The notes beneath the pieces are model-generated. The model searched no databases, had not been told where the DNA came from, and worked only from the letters and a program-made list of their open reading frames with translations. The position numbers and the translations under genes were made by a program. A stretch of DNA of 15,703 nt, taken from an uncultured Eubacteriales bacterium. GTDB lineage: Bacteria; Bacillota; Clostridia; Lachnospirales; Bianqueaceae. The stretch spans positions 1 through 15,703 of the forward strand of contig CACZPA010000221.1 in assembly GCA_902782895.1 (NCBI GenBank), in the 5' to 3' direction. Below are positions 1-5,784 of this stretch, piece after piece (positions within the stretch are counted from its first letter, which is position 1; each line of letters begins with the position of its first letter).

Positions 1-83
1 CATAAGAAGAGGCATAAGTCACTCATAAGAGCGGACATCAGGACAGACATCAGGACCAGTCAGAAGGGCAGTCAAAAGGAGGA
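1..83. repeat. Degenerate 12-bp tandem repeat upstream of the hydrolase gene
   Basis: The stretch from the window edge to the Shine-Dalgarno site repeats about every 12 bases. CATAAG recurs at 1, 13 and 24. CATCAGGAC recurs at 36 and 48. CAGTCARAAGGR recurs at 57 and 69, with 10 of 12 positions identical. The spacing is 12, 11, 12, 12 and 12. The last unit contains the AGGAGG ribosome binding site (77-82). The frame of the downstream gene is open to the window edge, but the peptide it would give is a basic low-complexity string, so I treat the repeat as non-coding leader. The array may continue to the left of the window. Confidence 0.6.
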
Positions 84-90
84 CAGGAGA

Positions 91-1599
91 GTGGAATACA
101 GCAGGCAGACAGAGCGCTGGGGCGTGCAGGAAATCGTGCTGCAGGGACCGGCAGAGGGCAATCCTTTTACCGAACAATGGATTCGCGGTACATTTGCGGG
201 TCCGGGACAGAACAATGTGAAAGTCAACGGTTTCTATGACGGAGACGGTATATATAAGGTCCGTTTCATGCCGTCCTACGAAGGGGAATATTCTTTCCGG
301 ATCGAAGCGTCTTTCCTGCCGGAAACACAGGAGGGCTCCTTTACTGTAACACCTGCCGGTGAAGGCAATCACGGTCCGGTACGTGTTGCCTATACCTATC
401 ATTTTGCGTATGAAGACGGGACGATGTATTATCCGGTCGGCACGACCTGTTATGTCTGGGAGCTGCAGAGCGAAGCCGTGCAGAAAGAAACTCTCGCGGA
501 GCTTGCCAAAGGATATTTCAACAAGATCCGCTTCTGCGTTTTCCCGAAGCATTATATCTATAACTTCCACGAACCGAGCTCTTATCCATACGAAGGGACG
601 CCGGTGGACACAACCGGTATGAACAAAAAGAACTTCCACAGCTATTCGATGGAGGATAAGGGAAATCACTGGGATTTCTACCGGTTTAATCCGGCACATT
701 TCCGCCATATTGAAGAGTGTATTCTGGAGCTCCAGAAGCTCGGTATCGAAGCGGATCTGATCGTCATGCATCCGTACGATCGCTGGGGGTTCTCTCATAT
801 GCAGCCGGATCAGGACGATCTGTACTGGAATTATGTCGTGAACCGTTTTTCCGCCTACCGTAACGTCTGGTGGTCTTTTGCCAACGAATGGGATCTGCTG
901 CGCGATAAGACGGTTGCGGATTGGGAACGCTACGCTGAAATCGTCGTGCAGAACGACCATGTCCAGCATCTGCGCTCGATCCACAACTGTCATACGCTCT
1001 ATGATTACAGTAAGCCATGGATCACGCATTGCTGCATCCAGCGGCAGCCCGATGTTATGCCTGTTGAGATGACCAATCAGTGGCGGGATAAGTACAGAAA
1101 ACCGATTGTGATTGATGAGCTTTGCTACGAGGGCAATATCAACAATGCCTGGGGCTGTATCAGCGGCCAGGAGATGACAAGGCGTTTCTGGGAGATAACG
1201 ATGCGCGGCGGATACGCGGGACACGGGGAAACTTTTGTCCATCCGCAGGATATTCTGTGGTGGTCGCATGGCGGGAAGCTGCATGGCGAATCTCCGGAGA
1301 GACTGCGCTTCCTGAAGAAGATTCTGGAGGAGCTGCCGGAAGGCGGACTGCAGTTTGCGGGCCGCAGGCTGGCGGTCAATCAGCGCCGGATGCCGGGGAA
1401 TACCTGGGTCCATCTGCAGTATCTGGGCAAATCCACACCGTCCTTCCTGGAATATTCCTTTGAAGAAGGGCAGTATCATGTGGAAGTGATCGATACCTGG
1501 AATATGACAATTGAGGATAAAGGCGTCTTCGGACCGGAGTTCACGATCAATCTGCCCGGCCGGGAATACATGGCCGTCCGCATAACGAAGATGGGCTGA
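91..1599 (+). CDS. Glycoside-hydrolase-like protein with DUF5060, DUF4038-like barrel and DUF5605 domains
   Basis: Probable cytoplasmic carbohydrate-active enzyme of 502 residues; the substrate is unknown. The N-terminal 75 or so residues match the DUF5060 beta-sandwich type (VERWG-like opening as ERWGVQEI, then GPAEGNPF). Residues of about 95-380 look like a clan GH-A TIM barrel (DUF4038-like). The motif WWSFANEW puts a candidate acid/base at Glu266, and IVIDELCYEG puts a candidate nucleophile at Glu343. Residues of about 405-500 resemble the DUF5605 beta-sandwich. There is no signal peptide, so it probably acts on imported oligosaccharides or glycosides. The GTG start at 91 is chosen because AGGAGG lies at 77-82 and the family's N-terminal motif begins just after it. 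The gene stands alone here, with no transporter or sugar regulator beside it. The roles of the two glutamates are inferred from clan GH-A geometry, not from a characterised homologue. Confidence 0.85.
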   Translation: MEYSRQTERWGVQEIVLQGPAEGNPFTEQWIRGTFAGPGQNNVKVNGFYDGDGIYKVRFMPSYEGEYSFRIEASFLPETQEGSFTVTPAGEGNHGPVRVAYTYHFAYEDGTMYYPVGTTCYVWELQSEAVQKETLAELAKGYFNKIRFCVFPKHYIYNFHEPSSYPYEGTPVDTTGMNKKNFHSYSMEDKGNHWDFYRFNPAHFRHIEECILELQKLGIEADLIVMHPYDRWGFSHMQPDQDDLYWNYVVNRFSAYRNVWWSFANEWDLLRDKTVADWERYAEIVVQNDHVQHLRSIHNCHTLYDYSKPWITHCCIQRQPDVMPVEMTNQWRDKYRKPIVIDELCYEGNINNAWGCISGQEMTRRFWEITMRGGYAGHGETFVHPQDILWWSHGGKLHGESPERLRFLKKILEELPEGGLQFAGRRLAVNQRRMPGNTWVHLQYLGKSTPSFLEYSFEEGQYHVEVIDTWNMTIEDKGVFGPEFTINLPGREYMAVRITKMG

Positions 1600-1633
1600 T
1601 CAAACAATAAAAGACCGTCAAAAAGCAACAAAA

Positions 1634-1674
1634 AAGGGTTGTGAAAAACGATTATACCGCGTTTCACAACCCTT
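1634..1674 (-). terminator. Rho-independent terminator of the tRNA-Leu/S1 unit, in a convergent gap
   Basis: A perfect 13-bp inverted repeat (arms 1634-1646 and 1662-1674, AAGGGTTGTGAAA and its complement) encloses a 15-nt loop. Read on the minus strand, the stem is followed by a run of six T bases (1635-1630), then GTTGC and a further T run, as expected for an intrinsic terminator 45 nt beyond the S1 stop codon. On the plus strand only a weak T tract follows, so use by the hydrolase gene (stop at 1599) is possible but less certain. Confidence 0.85.
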
Positions 1675-1718
1675 GTTCTATGTCGCCGTGCTGCAAAAAG
1701 GGACACAACCCGACGGAA

Positions 1719-2138
1719 TTACTTGTTCAGAGCTTCCTTCAGAGCGTCGCCGAGAGTGGAGTAACCCTCAACATCCGGATCAGAGGTATACTGCTGAGGA
1801 GCCGCATGCTTGCGCGCACCAAGAGCTCCACGCTTGGGAGCACGGCGCTGCGGACGGTCGCCTGCAGCCTGATCTCTCTTCGCGCGTCCTTCCGGGTTGG
1901 GCATCAGAGCACGGATGGAAAGGGAAATCTTATTCTTCTCCGCGTCAACCTTGATGACCTTAACCTCGACGTCCTGACCAACATGCAGGAAATCGTTGAT
2001 GTCCTTAACATATGTATTGGAAACCTCAGAGATGTGAACAAGACCCTGCGTCTTCTCACCCTCGAGGGCAACAAAAGCTCCGAAAGACTGAATTCCTGTA
2101 ACCTTGCCTTTTACAACCTGACCAACTTCAATGCTCAT
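1719..2138 (-). CDS. Small S1-domain RNA-binding protein, GSP13/YugI-like
   Basis: A 139-residue protein with one S1 (OB-fold) RNA-binding domain in residues 1-72: GQVVKGKVTGIQSFGAFV, then GLVHISEVS near 35-43 and a KISLSIRAL ending. The rest is a basic Arg/Lys/Ala-rich linker (about 75-115) and a short acidic/hydrophobic tail, STLGDALKEALNK. Size and layout match the Bacillus general stress protein 13 (YugI) and YabR family, ribosome-associated S1 proteins linked to stress and translation in Firmicutes. The ATG at 2136-2138 is chosen because AGGAGA lies 7 nt upstream; the longer open frame would run into the tRNA gene. It is 41 nt downstream of tRNA-Leu and ends at the hairpin 1634-1674. The family is clear; the exact cellular role is inferred. 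Confidence 0.9.
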   Translation of the reverse strand: MSIEVGQVVKGKVTGIQSFGAFVALEGEKTQGLVHISEVSNTYVKDINDFLHVGQDVEVKVIKVDAEKNKISLSIRALMPNPEGRAKRDQAAGDRPQRRAPKRGALGARKHAAPQQYTSDPDVEGYSTLGDALKEALNK

Positions 2139-2179
2139 ACTGATTCTCCTGTTCTTAAAAGTATTATCTACTTTGAGTA

Positions 2180-2263
2180 TGCGGATAACGGGAATCGAAC
2201 CCACATGATGTCTCCATCGGCAGATTTTGAGTCTGCTGCGTCTACCTGTTCCGCCATATCCGC
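2180..2263 (-). tRNA. tRNA-Leu (anticodon CAA)
   Basis: An 84-nt class II tRNA on the minus strand. The acceptor stem GCGGATA pairs fully with TATCCGC, followed by discriminator A; CCA is not encoded. The anticodon stem GCAGA/TCTGC carries the loop CTCAAAA, giving anticodon CAA (2227-2229), which reads the Leu codon TTG. A long variable arm is present, as in tRNA-Leu. The T loop is TTCGATT; the T stem has three G-C pairs and two G-T wobbles at its base. The S1-protein gene follows 41 nt downstream on the same strand without a strong terminator. Confidence 0.95.
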
Positions 2264-2270
2264 AGAGATG

Positions 2271-2298
2271 ATCTTCCGATTCTTACAGCATCTTCCGA
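2271..2298 (-). repeat. Pair of 9-bp direct repeats in the tRNA leader
   Basis: TCGGAAGAT (minus strand) occurs at 2298-2290 and again at 2279-2271, 19 nt apart, ending 7 nt before the mature tRNA. Its 8-bp core occurs a third time at 2379-2372, nearer polA. The role is unknown; the copies could belong to the pre-tRNA 5' leader or be a binding site. Confidence 0.4.
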
Positions 2299-2307
2299 CA
2301 ACTCATA

Positions 2308-2336
2308 ACTCTATCATAAAAAATGCAAAAAAGCAA
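2308..2336 (-). promoter_or_regulatory. Candidate promoter for tRNA-Leu and the S1 gene
   Basis: On the minus strand, TTGCTT (2336-2331) and TAGAGT (2313-2308) are separated by exactly 17 nt. This would start RNA near 2301, giving a leader of about 38 nt before the mature tRNA 5' end. An overlapping TATGAT (2318-2313) is a better -10 but has no well-spaced -35. The region is very A/T-rich, so chance matches are likely. Confidence 0.35.
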
Positions 2337-2390
2337 CCCCTTTTTTAACTATATTTCGTAAAATTACACGGATCTTCCGCCGTGAAATAC

Positions 2391-2419
2391 TGTTCAAAAC
2401 CGCGGAAATTGTGTATAAT
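2391..2419 (+). promoter_or_regulatory. Candidate sigma-A-type promoter for the polA operon
   Basis: A perfect TATAAT (2414-2419) lies 49 nt before the polA start. The hexamer at a 17-nt spacing, TGTTCA (2391-2396), matches the -35 consensus at only 3 of 6 positions, so the -35 is weak. A small hairpin (CACGG 2367-2371 with CCGTG 2380-2384) lies just upstream. This is the only good promoter seen ahead of the ten-gene run. Confidence 0.5.
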
Positions 2420-2468
2420 AGATTGAACCGTCTGAACATGGTTATTTACGGAAGGAGGCAGCTCCGGC

Positions 2469-5138
2469 ATGAAAAAAGTTCTGCTGATCGATGGACATTC
2501 CATTGCCAACCGCGCATTCTACGGAGTCCGCGCGTTTTCAAATTCGCAAGGCGTACCGACAAACGCGCTGCTGGGATTTATCAATACTCTGCTGAGGACG
2601 ACGGCGGACGAGGCGCCGACGCATATCGCGGTCGCTTTTGACCAGAAGGCGCCGACATTCCGCCACCAGTTATATAAAGAATACAAAGGAACAAGGAAAC
2701 CGATGCCGGACGATCTGCATGTGCAGATCCCGATGATCCAGGATTTCCTGCGGGCAGCCGGCATACCGGTCATTCTGCAGGCGGGGATCGAGGCGGATGA
2801 TATCCTCGGCAGCCTGGCAAAGCAGGAAGCCGCTGATGGCGCTGAGGTACGGATCCTGACCGGAGACCGTGATCTCCTGCAGCTTGCGGATGAGAGGATT
2901 ACGATTCTGCTGCCGCACACGCAGAAGGACGGATCGGAGCTCCTTGTTTTTACACCGGAAGCGGTTAAAGAGCATTATGGCGTAACTCCGCGGGAATTCA
3001 TCGAAGAAAAAGCACTGATGGGCGATACCTCCGACAATATCCCCGGAGTGCCGTCGATCGGAGAGAAGACCGCTTCCCAGATCATACAGAAATACCACAC
3101 CGTGGAAGAGGCCATCGCGCACGCTTCCGAGATTAAGCCGCCCAAAGCCGCGAAGAATCTTATAGAATTCGCGGATCAGGCGCGGCTCAGCCGTGTTCTT
3201 GCCGAGATCAAGGTGGATGCCGAGATCCAGGAGCGTCCCGGCGTGTTTGACGAATCCTGCTTTAGCCGGCAGGAGGTCCTGGATCTGCTTAAAAAGTACG
3301 AAATGCGTTCACTGCTTGCCAAATTCGCGTCCGCTTCCAAGGCAGAACCCGAACTGAAAGCGGCTCCCGCGGAATTCACGATCGTTAAGACTGCTGCCCA
3401 GAAGGAAGCTTTGCTGCAGGCAATGCGCAAAGGCTTCTCCTATTTGTTGTTTCATAAAGAGCCGGAGCAGATCAGCCTGATGGAGCAGGACAATATGTAC
3501 GGACTGGCTGTATCGGCCGTGGATGGCGGAGACTGGTGGATCGAAGAGGCGGAGAGCGGTCTTGCGGCTTTCCGGGAGGTCTTTGAAGATCCGACCGTGC
3601 AGAAGACAGGTCATGATGTGAAATGGGATATGGAGTATCTGGCGGCACATGGCATCGGATACGAAGGCCTATGCATGGATACGATGATCGCGGCCTATCT
3701 GCTGAATCCGTCGATCGATCATTACGGAACAGATGAAATCGCGCAGATTTTCCTGAACCGGACAGTGGCATCGGATACGGAGATTTTCGGCACCGGCAAG
3801 AAGCAGATCACGGTCTGGGAGCTGCCCGCGGATAAAAGAGCTGCTTACGGAAGCCAGAGGGTCAGGATTCTCGCGGAAGCGGCACCGGTGATCCGCAAAG
3901 CGCTGCAGGACAAAGAGATGGAGAAGCTCTTTGAAGAGATCGAGCTGCCGCTGATTCCGGTGCTTGCCTCGATGGAGGGCTATGGAATCCGTGTGGACCG
4001 CAAGGTTCTGGAGGAATACGGCAAGGATCTGGACGCGAACATCATGCGGATCGAGGAACGGATCTACCAGGAGGCGGGGGAGACATTCAATATCCTGTCT
4101 CCGAAGCAGCTGGGCGAGATTCTTTTTGAGAAGCTGCTGCTCCCGGCCGGCAAGAAGACCAAAACCGGCTATTCGACATCAGCCGATATTTTAGAGAAAC
4201 TGGCGCCGGATTATCCGATCGTACAGGATATTCTGCGCTATCGCCAGCTGACCAAGCTGAAGTCCACATATGTGGACGGCCTTTATCCCTGTATCCGGGA
4301 TGACGGCAAGATCCATTCCCGCTTTAATCAGACCGTTACCGCGACGGGACGGCTTTCCAGCTCGGATCCCAATCTGCAGAATATCCCGATCCGGACAGAG
4401 CTGGGGAGACAGCTGCGAAGAGCGTTCATACCAAGCGATGACAGCTTTATTTTTACCGACGCGGATTATTCACAGATCGAGCTGCGGCTTCTTGCCAGCA
4501 TGTCAGGCGATGAGAAGCTGATCGAGGCGTATCTCAGCGGGGAGGACATCCACCGTCTGACAGCCTCGCAGGTGCTTGGGATTCCTCCAGAACAGATTAC
4601 GCCGGCAGAGCGCTCCAGCGCGAAAGCCGTCAATTTCGGTATCATCTACGGTATCAGCGCGTTTGCTCTTGGAGATGACCTGCATATTTCCCAGAAACAG
4701 GCCAAGGAATATATCGAGAAGTATTACAGACAGTATCCGCGGATCCGCGAGTATCTGGAGAGCTGCGTCACACAGGCCAAAGAAAAAGGCTACGGGATCA
4801 CTTTGTTCGGCAGACGCCGGGTGATCGACGAGCTGAAATCTTCCAATTTCGCGATGCGCAGCTTTGGAGAGCGGGTCGCGAAGAACATGCCGATCCAGGG
4901 TACGGCCGCGGATATCATGAAGATTGCGATGATCCGCGTATATAAGGCTTTGAAGGAGCAGCATCTGGAGAGCAGGCTGCTGCTGACGGTCCACGATGAG
5001 CTTCTGATCGAGACGAAGCGCGGAGAGGAGGAGCAGGTGGCCGCGATCCTGCGGGAAGGCATGACAGGCGCTGCGAATCTGGCGGTTCCATTGACGATTG
5101 AAATCCAGACGGGAGAAGACTGGTATCATGCAAAATAA
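2469..5138 (+). CDS. polA: DNA polymerase I
   Basis: Fills gaps and removes RNA primers during lagging-strand synthesis and excision repair; 889 residues, normal for Firmicutes. The 5'-nuclease domain (about 1-290) opens with KKVLLIDGHSIANRAFYGVR and has EADDILGS, GDRDLLQL (Asp133, Asp135) and GDTSDNIPGVPSIGEKTA. The middle domain (about 300-480) has the 3'-5' exonuclease fold but lacks the first DxE motif and the YxxxD motif; only the exo II-like GHDVKWD (381-387) survives. It is therefore probably inactive for proofreading, as in Bacillus and Thermus enzymes. The polymerase domain holds motif A (ADYSQIELR, Asp666), motif B (RSSAKAVNFGIIYG, Arg715, Lys719, Tyr727) and motif C (VHDE, Asp843, Glu844). 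The start at 2469 follows AAGGAGG (2452-2458). The 3' end overlaps coaE by 11 nt. Confidence 0.98.
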   Translation: MKKVLLIDGHSIANRAFYGVRAFSNSQGVPTNALLGFINTLLRTTADEAPTHIAVAFDQKAPTFRHQLYKEYKGTRKPMPDDLHVQIPMIQDFLRAAGIPVILQAGIEADDILGSLAKQEAADGAEVRILTGDRDLLQLADERITILLPHTQKDGSELLVFTPEAVKEHYGVTPREFIEEKALMGDTSDNIPGVPSIGEKTASQIIQKYHTVEEAIAHASEIKPPKAAKNLIEFADQARLSRVLAEIKVDAEIQERPGVFDESCFSRQEVLDLLKKYEMRSLLAKFASASKAEPELKAAPAEFTIVKTAAQKEALLQAMRKGFSYLLFHKEPEQISLMEQDNMYGLAVSAVDGGDWWIEEAESGLAAFREVFEDPTVQKTGHDVKWDMEYLAAHGIGYEGLCMDTMIAAYLLNPSIDHYGTDEIAQIFLNRTVASDTEIFGTGKKQITVWELPADKRAAYGSQRVRILAEAAPVIRKALQDKEMEKLFEEIELPLIPVLASMEGYGIRVDRKVLEEYGKDLDANIMRIEERIYQEAGETFNILSPKQLGEILFEKLLLPAGKKTKTGYSTSADILEKLAPDYPIVQDILRYRQLTKLKSTYVDGLYPCIRDDGKIHSRFNQTVTATGRLSSSDPNLQNIPIRTELGRQLRRAFIPSDDSFIFTDADYSQIELRLLASMSGDEKLIEAYLSGEDIHRLTASQVLGIPPEQITPAERSSAKAVNFGIIYGISAFALGDDLHISQKQAKEYIEKYYRQYPRIREYLESCVTQAKEKGYGITLFGRRRVIDELKSSNFAMRSFGERVAKNMPIQGTAADIMKIAMIRVYKALKEQHLESRLLLTVHDELLIETKRGEEEQVAAILREGMTGAANLAVPLTIEIQTGEDWYHAK

Positions 5139-5784
5139 GAAGTGCCCGGTAATCGGGGTGACCGGTTCGATCGCCGCGGGCAAAAGCACAGCCGTACGGT
5201 ATCTGGTCGACCGTTATCAGGCGGTCCTTATCGATGCGGACAAGGTTGGACATGAAGTCCTGGACGACAGGAAAACGCGCCGGCAATTGACAAACCGGTT
5301 CGGAAAAGATATACTGGATGAGTTGGGCAAAATCAGCCGCAAAAGGCTTGGCGCCATTGTTTTCGCTGATCCGGACAAGCTCGCTGAACTCAACAGACTG
5401 ACGCATCCGGAGATCTGCCGGCGGATCGGAGAACGTACGGAGAAGATCCGGCAGGAAGGGACGGCTCCGGCTGTTTTTATTGAGGCGATCGAGCTCCTGC
5501 GAAGCCCCCTGAAGGATATGATCGACGAGGTCTGGGTCGTCTGGGCCGACGACGAGGTGCGGCTTAACCGCGTCATGCAGCGTCAGAGTCTGACGCGGGA
5601 AGAGGCGCAGGCACGCCTGCGCTCACAGATACCGCAGGAAGAGCTGAAAGCCGCGGCGGACCGTCTGATCGACGGCGGACTGCCGCTGGAGGAGGAATAC
5701 CGTCAGCTTGACCGTATGATGGAAGAAATTCTGACGGACGAATGTCCGCAGTGTAAAGAAGAAAGGGAATCAGAGCTTGAATAA
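5128..5784 (+). CDS. coaE: Dephospho-CoA kinase
   Basis: Catalyses the last step of coenzyme A synthesis, the ATP-dependent 3'-phosphorylation of dephospho-CoA, in the cytoplasm. The 218-residue protein has the P-loop GSIAAGKS (from Gly13), the IDADKVGHEVL motif (Asp36, Asp38, His42) and a LID-like segment around VMQRQSLTREEAQARLRSQ. The family usually has about 200 residues; the extra length is a charged C-terminal tail containing CPQC (206-209). The ATG at 5128 is chosen over an upstream in-frame TTG (5098) because the family's N-terminus begins at PVIGVTG. It overlaps polA by 11 nt, with GGGAG at 5111-5115 as a modest ribosome site, and overlaps the following lipoprotein gene by 8 nt. polA-coaE adjacency is common in Firmicutes. 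Confidence 0.95.
   Translation: MQNKKCPVIGVTGSIAAGKSTAVRYLVDRYQAVLIDADKVGHEVLDDRKTRRQLTNRFGKDILDELGKISRKRLGAIVFADPDKLAELNRLTHPEICRRIGERTEKIRQEGTAPAVFIEAIELLRSPLKDMIDEVWVVWADDEVRLNRVMQRQSLTREEAQARLRSQIPQEELKAAADRLIDGGLPLEEEYRQLDRMMEEILTDECPQCKEERESELE

Noticed and set aside
19..1479. A 486-residue open frame antisense to nearly the whole hydrolase gene
   Set aside because: It has no recognisable domain or sensible composition, and lies opposite a gene with clear family motifs and a strong ribosome site. Codon bias of the real gene leaves this frame open by chance.
2139..2204. N-terminal extension of the S1 protein to an upstream start
   Set aside because: The extension would be translated from the 3' part of the tRNA, while AGGAGA at 2145-2150 marks the start at 2138.
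2326..2346. AAAAAAG...CTTTTTT inverted repeat as a terminator in the divergent gap
   Set aside because: The stem is nearly all A-T pairs with no G-C core, and there is no gene ending here for it to terminate. It more likely reflects promoter-type A/T tracts.
1641..2348. A 235-residue plus-strand open frame across the terminator, S1 gene and tRNA
   Set aside because: It starts inside the terminator hairpin and reads through the antisense of both the S1 gene and the tRNA.
2264..2468. Riboswitch or T-box leader ahead of polA
   Set aside because: The distance from the candidate start site to polA is only about 40 nt and contains just a 4-bp stem, too short for a known riboswitch class.
5098..5127. 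TTG start for coaE ten codons upstream
   Set aside because: The extra residues are encoded within conserved polA sequence and do not belong to the CoaE family N-terminus; the ATG at 5128 fits better.
4503..5189. A 228-residue minus-strand open frame across the polA/coaE junction
   Set aside because: It is antisense to polymerase motifs B and C and shows no family resemblance; a shadow frame.
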